Source of the DNA: Pseudomonas coleopterorum
GTDB taxonomy: Bacteria; Pseudomonadota; Gammaproteobacteria; Pseudomonadales; Pseudomonadaceae
NCBI RefSeq assembly: GCF_900105555.1
Contig: NZ_FNTZ01000001.1
Location: 2,604,001-2,668,000, forward strand
Reading direction: 5' to 3'
Length of the DNA: 64,000 nt
The position numbers and the translations under genes are program-made. This document shows, piece after piece, positions 42,763-51,465 of this stretch. The notes beneath the pieces were generated by a model, which had not been told where the DNA came from, made no database searches, and saw only the letters and a program-made list of their open reading frames with translations. Positions within the stretch are counted from its first letter, which is position 1, and each line of letters starts with the position of its first letter.

Positions 42763-44760
42763 ATGTCCCTGCCCAAGCACCACCTCGAACTGCTCAGCCC
42801 CGCACGCGACGTAGCCATCGCCCGCGAGGCCATCCTGCATGGCGCCGACGCCATCTACATCGGCGGGCCCAGCTTCGGCGCGCGTCACAACGCCAGCAAC
42901 GAGCTGAGCGACATCGCCGAGCTGGTGACCTTCGCTCGCCGCTATCACGCGCGGGTGTTCACCACGCTCAACACCATCCTTCACGACAACGAACTGGAAC
43001 CGGCGCGCAAGCTGATCCACCAGTTGTACGACGCCGGCGTGGATGCCTTGATCGTGCAGGACCTTGGGGTCATGGAGCTGGATATTCCACCGATCGAGCT
43101 GCACGCCAGCACTCAGACCGACATCCGCACCCTGGCACGGGCCAAATTCCTCGACCAGGCCGGCTTCTCCCAGCTGGTGCTGGCGCGGGAACTGGATCTG
43201 GACGAGATCCGCGCCATTGCCGCAGAAACCGATGCAGCCATCGAGTTCTTCATTCACGGTGCGTTGTGCGTGGCGTTTTCCGGGCAGTGCAACATCTCCC
43301 ACGCGCAGACCGGGCGCAGTGCCAACCGCGGCGACTGCTCCCAGGCCTGCCGCCTGCCCTACACCCTCAAGGATGACCAGGGCCGCGTGGTGGCCTATGA
43401 GAAACACCTGCTGTCCATGAAGGACAACAACCAGAGCGCCAACATCCGCGCGCTGGTCGAGGCCGGCGTGCGTTCGTTCAAGATCGAAGGCCGCTACAAG
43501 GACATGGGCTATGTGAAGAACATCACCGCCTACTACCGCCAGCGCCTGGACGACGTGCTGGAAGACCGTCCGGATCTGGCCCGGGCTTCCAGCGGTCGCA
43601 CCGCACACTTCTTCGTGCCGGACCCGGACAAGACCTTCCACCGCGGCAGCACCGACTATTTCGTCAGCGAGCGCAAGATCGACATCGGCGCGTTCGATTC
43701 GCCCACCTTCACCGGCCTGCCGGTCGGACGCGTCGAGAAAGTCGCCAAGCGTCACATGCTGGTCGTCAGCGAGCAGCCGCTGTCCAACGGCGACGGCCTG
43801 AACGTGCTGGTCAAGCGCGAAGTCGTAGGTTTCCGCGCCAACATCGCCGAGCTCAAGGGCGAGTTCGACGAAGACGGTCAGAAGCGCTATCGCTATCGCG
43901 TCGAACCCAACGAGATGCCGGCCGGGCTGTTCCAGTTGCGCCCCAACCACCCGCTCAATCGCAACCTGGACCACAACTGGCAGCAGGCGCTGCAGAAGAC
44001 CTCCGCCGAGCGACGCGTGGGCGTTGCCTGGCACGTGCAGTTGAGCGAGCAACGTTTGCAACTGACCGCCACCAGCGAAGAAGGCGTGCGCGTGGATGTG
44101 GCGCTGGAAGGTCCGTTCGGGCCAGCCAACAAACCCGAGCAGGCGCTGGATCAACTGCGTGACCTGCTGGGGCAACTGGGCACTACCCAGTACCATGCAA
44201 CGGCCATCGAACTGGATGCACCGCAGGCGTTTTTCATTCCCAACTCGCAGCTCAAGGCCATGCGTCGCGAAGCGATCGAAGCGCTGACCACCGCGCGCGT
44301 GCAGGCCCATCCGCGTGGCAGCCGCAAGGCCGAGACGACCCCGCCACCGGTGTATCCGGAATCGCACCTGTCGTTCCTGGCCAACGTGTACAACCAGAAG
44401 GCTCGCGATTTCTATCATCGCCACGGGGTCAAGCTGATCGATGCCGCGTACGAGGCCCACGAAGAGCCGGGCGAAGTGCCGGTGATGATCACCAAGCATT
44501 GCCTGCGCTTCTCGTTCAACCTGTGCCCCAAGCAGGCCAAGGGTGTGACCGGGGTGAAAACCAAGGTTGCGCCCATGCAGTTGATTCATGGCGATGAAGT
44601 GCTGACCCTGAAGTTCGACTGCAAGCCGTGCGAGATGCACGTGATCGGCAAGATGAAGGGGCATATTCTGGACCTGCCGCAGCCGGGCAGTGGCGTCCAT
44701 GTGGTGGGTCAGATCAGCCCGCAGGATCTGATGAAGACCATCCGCCGCGCGCCCCATTGA
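42763..44760 (+). CDS. rlhA: peptidase U32 family RNA hydroxylase, RlhA-like
   Basis: This 665-residue U32 protein is close in length and layout to E. coli RlhA, which hydroxylates a cytidine of 23S rRNA (C2501) with the help of prephenate. The N-terminal U32 barrel opens with LELLSPARDVAIAREAILHGADAIYIGGP. The conserved cysteine segment runs through GQCNISHAQTGRSANRGDC and SQACRLPY. FKIEGRYKDMGYVKNITAYYR and the C-terminal extension with CLRFSFNLCPKQ and KFDCKPCEMHV also fit. The start is the ATG at 42763; the longer frame upstream lacks family similarity. It is monocistronic, followed by a REPIN. Confidence 0.88.
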   Translation: MSLPKHHLELLSPARDVAIAREAILHGADAIYIGGPSFGARHNASNELSDIAELVTFARRYHARVFTTLNTILHDNELEPARKLIHQLYDAGVDALIVQDLGVMELDIPPIELHASTQTDIRTLARAKFLDQAGFSQLVLARELDLDEIRAIAAETDAAIEFFIHGALCVAFSGQCNISHAQTGRSANRGDCSQACRLPYTLKDDQGRVVAYEKHLLSMKDNNQSANIRALVEAGVRSFKIEGRYKDMGYVKNITAYYRQRLDDVLEDRPDLARASSGRTAHFFVPDPDKTFHRGSTDYFVSERKIDIGAFDSPTFTGLPVGRVEKVAKRHMLVVSEQPLSNGDGLNVLVKREVVGFRANIAELKGEFDEDGQKRYRYRVEPNEMPAGLFQLRPNHPLNRNLDHNWQQALQKTSAERRVGVAWHVQLSEQRLQLTATSEEGVRVDVALEGPFGPANKPEQALDQLRDLLGQLGTTQYHATAIELDAPQAFFIPNSQLKAMRREAIEALTTARVQAHPRGSRKAETTPPPVYPESHLSFLANVYNQKARDFYHRHGVKLIDAAYEAHEEPGEVPVMITKHCLRFSFNLCPKQAKGVTGVKTKVAPMQLIHGDEVLTLKFDCKPCEMHVIGKMKGHILDLPQPGSGVHVVGQISPQDLMKTIRRAPH

Positions 44761-44824
44761 TACGGTGGGTTGATCGCGCCGTGTCAGGGCTGTCGCATTA
44801 GCGGCCGACGCGGCCACCCAATAC

Positions 44825-44914
44825 CTGTAGCAGCTGCGCAAGCTGCGTCCGATGGCACTGCGTGGGATCAGATGATCCGCGTGGCCTGTGACGCGGCTCG
44901 CGCCGCTGCTACAG
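44825..44914. repeat. REPIN (90 bp, mixed CTGTAGCAGC flavour)
   Basis: CTGTAGCAGCTGCGCAAGCT at the left faces GGCTCGCGCCGCTGCTACAG at the right. The outer ends are exact mirror images, while the inner arms differ (CTGCGCAAGCTGC versus CGGCTCGCGCCG). The total length is 90 bp, the same as the other REPIN. It lies between the RlhA and HPP genes. Confidence 0.88.
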
Positions 44915-44976
44915 GGGAATGCAAGGCCGGATACTGATGCCGGCCCTGTTTCACAGCCGGAATTCAAGCACCTGCA

Positions 44977-46095
44977 ATGGATATCTTCACCCGCCTCTGG
45001 CCGACCCGCCAACCGATCAATGCCCGGGAAAAATGGCGTGCCTGCATCGGTGCCGCCTTAGGCGTGCTGGTGGTCGGCGTGCTTGCAGCACTGGGCCTGC
45101 AGGGGCACTGGGCCGCCGAGCACGGCGCCTTGGGTCTGGCCATCGTGGCGCCCATCGGCGCCAGCGCCGTGCTGGTGTTCGCCCTCCCCGCCAGCCCTTT
45201 GGCCCAGCCCTGGGCAGTAGCCGGGGGCAATACCCTGAGCGCGTTGGTCGGCATTGCCTGCGCCAAATGGATTCCCGATCCGACCCTGGCCGCCGCCCTC
45301 GCCGTAGGCCTGGCAATCGCACTGATGCTCGCCGCCCGCTGCCTGCACCCACCCGGTGGCGCGGCGGCACTGCTGATGGTCGTGATGGGGTGCGAGCACT
45401 TCGCCTATGCCGTGAATCCGGTCCTGCTCGACTCGCTGCTGCTGGTGGCCGCCGGCCTGCTCTACAACAACCTGACGCGTCGGCCCTGGCCCCATGTGCC
45501 TGCCACGCCCCAACCATCGGCCACGGGACGATTCAGCCGCGCCGACCTGGACGCCGCGCTGGTGCACTACAACCAGGTCCTCGACGTCGATCGCAACGAC
45601 CTGCAAGCATTGCTCGAACTGGCCGAGGCATCGGCCTACCAGCGCAACATGGGCGAGCTGCACTGTGCCGAAGTCATGAGTCGGGAACCGATCACCGCAC
45701 GCCAGGAGATGCCGCTACGCGAGGCCTGGGCACTGATGCGCAAGCACAAGATCAAGGCCTTGCCGGTCATCGACCGCCAGCGCCATCTGATAGGCATCGT
45801 CACCGTGGCCGACTTCATGCGGCAACTGGACCTGGACGCCCACGACGGCGTGGCCTGGCACCTGCGCGCCCTGCTGCGACCCGGACGCAATCGGCCGACG
45901 ACCAGCAGCGTTGGGCAAATAATGACCCGCTCGGTGCGCGTCGCCAGCGCCGATCGGCTGCTGACCGAACTGGTGCCGGTGTTTTCCGAGAACGGCCATC
46001 GGCACATTCCGATCATCGACAGCGAGCGCCGTCTGGTGGGCATCATCACTCAGTCCGATCTGATCCGTGCGCTGTACCGGGCGGTCAGCGCCTAG
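44977..46095 (+). CDS. HPP family membrane protein with two CBS domains
   Basis: This 372-residue protein has an N-terminal four-helix HPP domain (about residues 20-165) with the diagnostic CLHPPGGAAALL, then a linker and two CBS domains (about 225-285 and 305-370; for example VMSREPITARQEMPLREAWA and IMTRSVRVASADRLLTELVP). HPP proteins include nitrite transporters of chloroplasts and cyanobacteria; the CBS pair would sense adenine nucleotides. The bacterial HPP-CBS cargo is unknown. It ends by overlapping a small convergent gene by 4 bp. Confidence 0.9.
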   Translation: MDIFTRLWPTRQPINAREKWRACIGAALGVLVVGVLAALGLQGHWAAEHGALGLAIVAPIGASAVLVFALPASPLAQPWAVAGGNTLSALVGIACAKWIPDPTLAAALAVGLAIALMLAARCLHPPGGAAALLMVVMGCEHFAYAVNPVLLDSLLLVAAGLLYNNLTRRPWPHVPATPQPSATGRFSRADLDAALVHYNQVLDVDRNDLQALLELAEASAYQRNMGELHCAEVMSREPITARQEMPLREAWALMRKHKIKALPVIDRQRHLIGIVTVADFMRQLDLDAHDGVAWHLRALLRPGRNRPTTSSVGQIMTRSVRVASADRLLTELVPVFSENGHRHIPIIDSERRLVGIITQSDLIRALYRAVSA

Positions 46096-46328
46096 TTGGT
46101 GAGAGCACCGGGAAGCTGGATATCGGTCAGCCCCATCCGTGCCGCCTGCTCCAGAACCTGCTCGTCGCTGTCCTCGGCGGTGGGCATCACCAGGCTGTTT
46201 TCGCCGTCGCCGAAGTGCAATTGCAGCAGGTGCATCACCACAGCGTGGAGGCCTGGCTCGATCCGAGCCGGTAGCATCCAGGTACGCGGCTCACCGTTGA
46301 AGCGGTATTGAACGGATGCGGTTGCCAT
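46092..46328 (-). CDS. small conserved-looking hypothetical protein
   Basis: This 78-residue product starts MATASVQYRFNGEPRTWML and ends MGLTDIQLPGALTN. It has no signal peptide or membrane segment and no motif I recognise. The case for a real gene is a very good ribosome-binding site (AGAGGAGA) at the correct distance, protein-like composition, and a stop that abuts the convergent HPP gene. The beta-strand-rich opening is followed by a helical second half (EDSDEQVLEQAARMGL). Function unknown. Confidence 0.68.
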   Translation of the reverse strand: MATASVQYRFNGEPRTWMLPARIEPGLHAVVMHLLQLHFGDGENSLVMPTAEDSDEQVLEQAARMGLTDIQLPGALTN

Positions 46329-46459
46329 GGGACATCTCCTCTTGGTAGCGAACGTGTAAGGGGGGCTGGGCCCTGCAGCAACTGACTGGAGTGATCCGCC
46401 AGCGTTCCTTCGGTTCGGCGCGAGAGGCGCCGGGGGATTGTCTTGAACGTCTGCGTGCA

Positions 46460-46507
46460 TGTGCTTTCTGAACACTGTGATTTCTAAACACTGTGCTTTC
46501 TGAACAC
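46460..46507. repeat. three 16-bp tandem repeats upstream of the DJ-1-type gene
   Basis: TGTGCTTTCTGAACAC, TGTGATTTCTAAACAC and TGTGCTTTCTGAACAC are consecutive. Each unit is a near-palindrome (GTG...CAC ends), 52 bp before the start codon. They could be a repeated operator or simply slippage-prone DNA. Confidence 0.75.
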
Positions 46508-46559
46508 GGAACCGGGCAATGCCGTGCATTGCATCCCCACACCTGCAGGAGAAATGTGC

Positions 46560-47252
46560 ATGAAGATCTTGATGGTTCTCACGTCCCACGATCAGTTGGG
46601 CGATACCGGCAAGAAAACCGGCTTCTGGCTGGAAGAATTTGCCGCCCCCTACTATGCCTTCATCGACGCCGGCGCCGATGTGACGCTGGTGTCGCCCAAG
46701 GGCGGCCAGTCGCCACTGGACCCCAAGAGCGACGAGCCGGATGCGCAGACCGACGCCACCCGCCGCTTCGCCGATGACGCAGAGGCCAAATCTGCCCTCG
46801 CCGACACCTTTCCGCTGAGCGAAGTCGACCCCTACGATTTCGATGCCGTGTTCTATCCCGGTGGGCACGGTCCGCTGTGGGACCTGGCCGAAGACACGGA
46901 TTCGAAAACCATCATCGAAGCCTTCTATGCCGCCAACAAACCGGTCGCTGCCGTCTGCCATGCACCGGGTGTGTTCAAGAACGTGAAATCGCCCGATGGC
47001 GATTCCATCGTCAAAGGCAAGAAGGTCACCGGTTTCACCAACTCCGAAGAGGACGCGGTCGGTTTGACGGATGTGGTGCCCTTCCTGGTCGAAGACATGC
47101 TCAAAGCCAATGGCGGGGAATATTCCAAAGGTCCGGACTGGGGCAGCTATGTGGTCGAGGATGGTCACCTGATCACTGGGCAGAACCCTGCGTCCTCGGA
47201 AGCTGCGGCCGAGGCGTTGATCAAGCGCCTGCAACAGGAAGAGAGTGCCTGA
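46560..47252 (+). CDS. DJ-1/PfpI family protein (Hsp31-like, type 1 glutamine amidotransferase fold)
   Basis: This 230-residue protein has the DJ-1/PfpI fold. It carries AAPYYAFIDAGADVTLVSPKGG, FYPGGHGPLWDLAED with the active-site acidic/His environment, and the nucleophilic cysteine in VAAVCHAPGVF. This arrangement resembles Hsp31/glyoxalase III-like members that handle methylglyoxal or act as chaperones. I chose the ATG at 46560 because GGAG lies about 8 bases upstream; a GTG at 46524 is in frame. It is monocistronic, with tandem repeats upstream and REPs downstream. Confidence 0.9.
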   Translation: MKILMVLTSHDQLGDTGKKTGFWLEEFAAPYYAFIDAGADVTLVSPKGGQSPLDPKSDEPDAQTDATRRFADDAEAKSALADTFPLSEVDPYDFDAVFYPGGHGPLWDLAEDTDSKTIIEAFYAANKPVAAVCHAPGVFKNVKSPDGDSIVKGKKVTGFTNSEEDAVGLTDVVPFLVEDMLKANGGEYSKGPDWGSYVVEDGHLITGQNPASSEAAAEALIKRLQQEESA

Positions 47253-47280
47253 TTGATGACTGCCTGATACACGGCGCCGC

Positions 47281-47404
47281 CCTGTTCGCGGCCGATGACC
47301 GCTCCTGCAAAGAGTGCCGCGTAGGAGCGGTCCGTGGCCGCGAAGGGGCCTCACCGGTTTCCCATGACACACCGTGGCGTTTTTTCGGCCGGTGACCGTT
47401 CCTA
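47281..47404. repeat. three REPs (CGTAGGAGCGGTC flavour)
   Basis: An inverted copy (TTCGCGGCCGATGACCGCTC at 47285), a direct copy (GTAGGAGCGGTCCGTGGCCG at 47321) and a degenerate inverted copy (47377-47404) follow the DJ-1-type gene. They are the same flavour as the REPIN at 32130-32219. Confidence 0.85.
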
Positions 47405-47442
47405 AGAGGGCTGCTCGAACAGCGGCAATTTCAAATTTGCAC

Positions 47443-47455
47443 GTTATATCGTAAC
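47443..47455. promoter_or_regulatory. Zur-box-like palindrome
   Basis: GTTATATCGTAAC resembles the enterobacterial/pseudomonad Zur core GTTATANTATAAC (one mismatch outside the N). It lies 35 bp before the start codon of the DUF1624 gene, where a repressor could block transcription. Based on motif similarity only. Confidence 0.45.
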
Positions 47456-47489
47456 ATTCGCATCCCGATTTATTTTTGGATGCCTGCCC

Positions 47490-48689
47490 ATGGCCGACGC
47501 TGCCCCTTCACCACCCTTTCCCAGTTCGCTTTCCACGGCCTCGACCCAAGCGGTATCACACACGCGCATGCTGGCGATCGATGCACTACGTGGATTGGTC
47601 ATGCTGTTCATGCTCGTCGATCATGTGCGCGAAACGTTTTTTCTGCATGTTCAGGTCAGCGATCCCATGGATCCGGTCAACACACCTCCCGAACTGTTCT
47701 TCACTCGCATCAGCAGCATGGTCTGCGCCCCGGTGTTCGTTTTCCTTACCGGCCTCTCGGCCTGGTTGTACGGGCAATCCCATAGCCCGCGGGAAGTCTC
47801 GATATTCCTCCTCAAGCGCGGACTGTTTCTGGTCTTTCTGGAACTCACGCTGGTCAACTTCGCCTGGAACGCGACCCTGGTGCCCACCACCTTGTGGCTG
47901 CAAGTCATCTGGGCCATCGGCCTGAGCATGATTGCGTTGGCCGCACTCATCCACCTGCCCCGTACTGCGCTAACGATCGTGGGCGTGGTCATCGTCGCCG
48001 GCCACAACCTGCTGGACGGCATCGTTCTGACCGCAGAGTCGCCCCTCTTCGAGATCTGGTCGATCCTGCACCAGCGCGCGTTCCTCGAAATCACCGAGTT
48101 CACCCGCGCGCGCACGACCTACCCCATCCTGCCGTGGATCGGGCTGATCGCCCTGGGCTACTGCGCCGGCCCCTGGTTCGGTCGCGACGCCGACCCGGCA
48201 CGGCGCCTGCGTCTGCTGCTGAACTGGGGTGTGGGTTTGCTGGTGGGGTTCATTGCCATCCGCTACCTGAACGGCTACGGCGAGAAGCCGTGGAGCGTGC
48301 TGGATGACAACGTCCGCACCTTCATGAGTTTCATGTCGCTGACCAAGTACCCACCGTCGCTGCTGTACCTGATGCCCACCATGGGTGCCGGCCTGCTGCT
48401 GCTCGCCTTGTTCCAGCGCCTCGAAGGTCGCCCGGTGCTCGAAGTGCTGTCACGCTATGGCGGCGCGCCGATGTTCTTCTATGTGCTGCACCTGCTGGTG
48501 CTCAAAGCCATGTACCTGATCGCGGTGCAGATCTGGGGCCTGAATCAGGGCAAGTACTACGGCTTCGACAGCCTGGCCGGGATCTGGCTGTGGACCGTGG
48601 CACTGGCCGTCGCACTGTACTTTCCCACCCGCTGGTTCGCGCAACTCAAGCAACGCCGCCGTGACATCGGCTGGTTGAAGTATTTCTGA
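47490..48689 (+). CDS. DUF1624 / heparan-alpha-glucosaminide acetyltransferase-like membrane protein
   Basis: This 399-residue polytopic protein carries the DUF1624 signature RMLAIDALRGLVMLFMLVDHVRETFF near residues 26-50 and about ten hydrophobic segments. The family is distantly related to lysosomal transmembrane acetyltransferases and to acyltransferase-3-like proteins. A conserved His (DHVRE) and a second His near GHNLLDGI may take part in acyl transfer across the membrane. The ribosome-binding site is weak. A Zur-like palindrome just upstream suggests possible zinc regulation. The substrate is unknown. Confidence 0.82.
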   Translation: MADAAPSPPFPSSLSTASTQAVSHTRMLAIDALRGLVMLFMLVDHVRETFFLHVQVSDPMDPVNTPPELFFTRISSMVCAPVFVFLTGLSAWLYGQSHSPREVSIFLLKRGLFLVFLELTLVNFAWNATLVPTTLWLQVIWAIGLSMIALAALIHLPRTALTIVGVVIVAGHNLLDGIVLTAESPLFEIWSILHQRAFLEITEFTRARTTYPILPWIGLIALGYCAGPWFGRDADPARRLRLLLNWGVGLLVGFIAIRYLNGYGEKPWSVLDDNVRTFMSFMSLTKYPPSLLYLMPTMGAGLLLLALFQRLEGRPVLEVLSRYGGAPMFFYVLHLLVLKAMYLIAVQIWGLNQGKYYGFDSLAGIWLWTVALAVALYFPTRWFAQLKQRRRDIGWLKYF

Positions 48690-48843
48690 GCAAACCAGGG
48701 GAGCATGCAGGCACGACCGCTGGCGCCGGGTAGACGACCGTTGATCGCTGCCCGTCCTCGCCTGCCGGGAAATAAAAGGCGGTCGCGCAATTTAAATGCG
48801 TAGAGGGGGTCCGACCGGTAGGCGTAGTGCTAACATCACCATG

Positions 48844-48858
48844 ATGTCAAAATGACAT
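48844..48858. promoter_or_regulatory. perfect ATGTCA-N3-TGACAT palindrome
   Basis: A 15-bp palindrome with 6-base arms lies 46 bp before the start of the GGDEF/EAL gene. It could be an operator; no family assignment is possible by eye. Confidence 0.4.
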
Positions 48859-48904
48859 GTCGTGACAGGAGGTCGCCGCTCCCCTCCTTGCTTGGGTCCT
48901 TCAT

Positions 48905-51142
48905 ATGCTTGCAGCTGTTCCCGAAAACGCTACATCGAACACCGCTTTAAAAGGTCTGATCCAGGCAGCGGCGGCCATCACTCAGTGTTGCGGTGGCTTG
49001 CTCATCGAGGGTCCGCCCGGTGCCTGGCGGGTGACCGCCGCCTACGGCACGACACGGGAGGTGCCGGTCGATGCGGCCACCGAGTCCTGGCTGCGCATGC
49101 TGATGTCCTACGGCGACGTGGTCGACATCGGTGACGGCTCGCCCTTCATCCACTCGGTGCCGGATTTCCTGGGGTCGCTCGCAGACACCTACCGTGTGTG
49201 TATTGCTGTGAAGGACAGCAGCGATGTCCTCGCCGGCATCGTCCTGCTGGCGCTGACACCGCCGTTCAAGCTGCTCAGCGCTGCGCAGATCTATGCGCTC
49301 AAGACCCACTCGGTCGCTCTGTACCATACCGCTCCGCCCCCGGCGGTCAGCAACGGCCCCACCGGGGTCATCGAGCGGCTGCGCCTGCTGGAGTCGGTGG
49401 TCGTGCATGCCAAGGATGCGATCCTGATCACCGAAGCCGAGCCGATCGACCTGCCCGGCCCGCGTATCGTCTACTGCAACCCGGCGTTTCTGGCGACCAC
49501 AGGGTTCAGCCTGGAAGAGATCGTCGGCAAGACACCACGCATCCTGCAATGCGAAGAAACCGATCGCAGCACCCTGGATCAGATCCGGAGCGCGCTGACC
49601 CGGTGGCAACCGGTCGAGGTCGAACTGATCAACACGCGCCGCGATGGCACCCGTTTCTGGGTGCAATTGAGCATCGTGCCCGTGGCCAACGAAAAAGGCT
49701 GGTTCACCCACTGGGTGTCGGTGCAGCGTGATATCAGCGAGCGCAAGGAAGCCGAAGAAGGCCTCAGGCAAGCGCAGATCGACCGTGAGGAACAGGTGGC
49801 GTTGCGTTCTCGCCTGGTGGAGCGCGAGCGGATCCAGGAAGAGCTGACCTACGCGGCCTTCCACGATGATCTGACCCGGCTGAAGAACCGCGCCTACTTC
49901 ATGGCGCAGATCCAGGAGGTCTTCAATCTGGCCCAGGCCGAGCGCGATGCGGCGGTGCTGTACCTGGACCTGGATCGCTTCAAATACATCAACGACGGCA
50001 TGGGTCACCGCGCCGGCGACATCCTGTTGCAGATCGTGGCGCAGCGACTGCAATCCTGCCTCACCGACAACGCTGTCCTGGCGCGCATCGGTGGCGACGA
50101 GTTTGCCATCCTCCACACCGGCGAGGCGTCCAAGCAGGCGGCCATCGAGACCGCAAAACGCGTTATCCAGGCACTCGGCGTTGCCGTCGAAGTCGAGGGT
50201 CAGGCGATCTTCACTTCGTGCAGTGTCGGCATCGTCACCCTCGACGCTGCGCACACCGGTGCCGAAGATCTGGTGCGCGACGCCGACGTCGCCATGTATG
50301 CCGCGAAGAAGCAAGGCCCAGGCAAGTGGGCGCTGTTCGACCTGCCCATGCGCCAAGCGGCGGTGGACCTGCTGTTGATGCGCAATGCGCTGAAGCACGC
50401 CTTGGCGCGCGAAGAGTTCTACCTGGTCTACCAACCCATTTTCCACGCCGGCTCGCGCCGCATCGCCGGCGTCGAAGCGCTGGTTCGCTGGCAGCATCCG
50501 GTGCTCGGCAACGTACCGCCCGACGTGTTCATCGCCGTGGCGGAAGACATCGGCATCATCCACGAGATGGGCCGCTGGGTCATGCAGACCGCCTGCGCCG
50601 AGATCAGGCGCTGGGACGCCAGCTCCGCTGCAGGGTTGCGACTGAACGTCAACGTCTCGGGCGCCGAACTCAATCATGTGGGATTCGTGGCGAAGGTCGC
50701 GCAGATCCTGGAAAGCACATCGCTGAGCCCACGCGACCTGCAAATCGAAATCACCGAATCGGTGTTTCTCAACGAGCCGGAAACCGTGGCCATCGCCCTG
50801 GCCGACTTGCGCAAGCTGGGCGTGCACATCGCACTGGACGACTTCGGTACCGGCTACAGCTCGCTGGGCTACATCGACCGCTACCCGATCGATTCGATCA
50901 AGATCGACCGTTCGTTCGTCACGCGCATGATGACCCACCGCCGCACCATCGCCATCGTCACCAGCATCCTGTCACTGGGCAGCGCGCTGGGCGTCGACAT
51001 CGTCGCCGAGGGCGTGGAAACCCAGGACCAGTTGGACCGCCTGCAATCGCTGGGTTGCCCGTTCGTCCAGGGTTACCTGCTCAGCCCGCCGTTGCGGGGC
51101 GAGGAGATGAAGCATTTGCTGGCGCTGCGCAACGAGAACTGA
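48905..51142 (+). CDS. GAF-PAS-GGDEF-EAL cyclic-di-GMP protein
   Basis: This 745-residue signalling protein likely makes and/or degrades cyclic di-GMP. Domains in order are a GAF-like N-terminus (about 10-145), PAS (about 165-285), GGDEF and EAL. The GGDEF signature is intact at residues 396-400 (RIGGDEFAIL), but the upstream RxxD inhibitory site is not present. The EAL domain has EALVRW (about 524), EITESVF, DDFGTGYSS, KIDRSFV and EGVET, so the key metal ligands appear intact. The PAS domain has GKTPRILQC and lacks the photoactive cysteine of LOV domains. There is no transmembrane segment, so it is cytoplasmic. The start lacks a strong ribosome-binding site. Confidence 0.95.
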   Translation: MLAAVPENATSNTALKGLIQAAAAITQCCGGLLIEGPPGAWRVTAAYGTTREVPVDAATESWLRMLMSYGDVVDIGDGSPFIHSVPDFLGSLADTYRVCIAVKDSSDVLAGIVLLALTPPFKLLSAAQIYALKTHSVALYHTAPPPAVSNGPTGVIERLRLLESVVVHAKDAILITEAEPIDLPGPRIVYCNPAFLATTGFSLEEIVGKTPRILQCEETDRSTLDQIRSALTRWQPVEVELINTRRDGTRFWVQLSIVPVANEKGWFTHWVSVQRDISERKEAEEGLRQAQIDREEQVALRSRLVERERIQEELTYAAFHDDLTRLKNRAYFMAQIQEVFNLAQAERDAAVLYLDLDRFKYINDGMGHRAGDILLQIVAQRLQSCLTDNAVLARIGGDEFAILHTGEASKQAAIETAKRVIQALGVAVEVEGQAIFTSCSVGIVTLDAAHTGAEDLVRDADVAMYAAKKQGPGKWALFDLPMRQAAVDLLLMRNALKHALAREEFYLVYQPIFHAGSRRIAGVEALVRWQHPVLGNVPPDVFIAVAEDIGIIHEMGRWVMQTACAEIRRWDASSAAGLRLNVNVSGAELNHVGFVAKVAQILESTSLSPRDLQIEITESVFLNEPETVAIALADLRKLGVHIALDDFGTGYSSLGYIDRYPIDSIKIDRSFVTRMMTHRRTIAIVTSILSLGSALGVDIVAEGVETQDQLDRLQSLGCPFVQGYLLSPPLRGEEMKHLLALRNEN

Positions 51143-51227
51143 GCGCACCCCTGCGCCAGGCCAACATCAAGTAGCCTTTTGGAGCAGACAAAGGCTAAGC
51201 TGCGCGCTCAATGGAAAGGAGTCTGAA

Positions 51228-51446
51228 ATGAAAGAATTGGCTGCGGTATTGATCTTGGGCCTGCTGACCGGCTGCGCCTCCTACAGTGACAGAGGCACAG
51301 GCGAGGGCGGGCGTGAGATGGGTAGCAAGGGCTACACCGTACGCTGCGATGCCACCCCCGCCAATCAACCGGGCTGTTACTCTCCGCCACCCTCCTACTC
51401 GTGGAACTTCATGAAGAACTTCCATTTCAAGCTGGGGCAAAACTGA
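51228..51446 (+). CDS. small lipoprotein
   Basis: This 72-residue product starts MKELAAVLILGLLTGCASYS, a textbook lipoprotein signal with lipobox LLTGC (Cys16). The mature ~57 residues are polar, with two further cysteines (VRCDA and PGCYS) that could form a disulfide. AAAGGAG lies just upstream of the ATG. An inverted repeat (TAGCCTTT at 51172 and AAAGGCTA at 51190) precedes it. Location should be the outer or inner membrane. No function can be assigned. Confidence 0.82.
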   Translation: MKELAAVLILGLLTGCASYSDRGTGEGGREMGSKGYTVRCDATPANQPGCYSPPPSYSWNFMKNFHFKLGQN

Positions 51447-51465
51447 TCGGTTCGATCGACTGCCC

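Noticed and set aside
49480..49560. Photoactive LOV domain in the GGDEF-EAL protein
   Set aside because: The place of the GxNCRFLQ motif is taken by GKTPRILQ, so the adduct-forming cysteine is absent; it is an ordinary PAS domain.
51172..51197. Rho-independent terminator after the GGDEF-EAL gene
   Set aside because: The TAGCCTTT/AAAGGCTA arms are AT-poor with a 10-base loop and no T tract; it may be an operator but does not look like a terminator.
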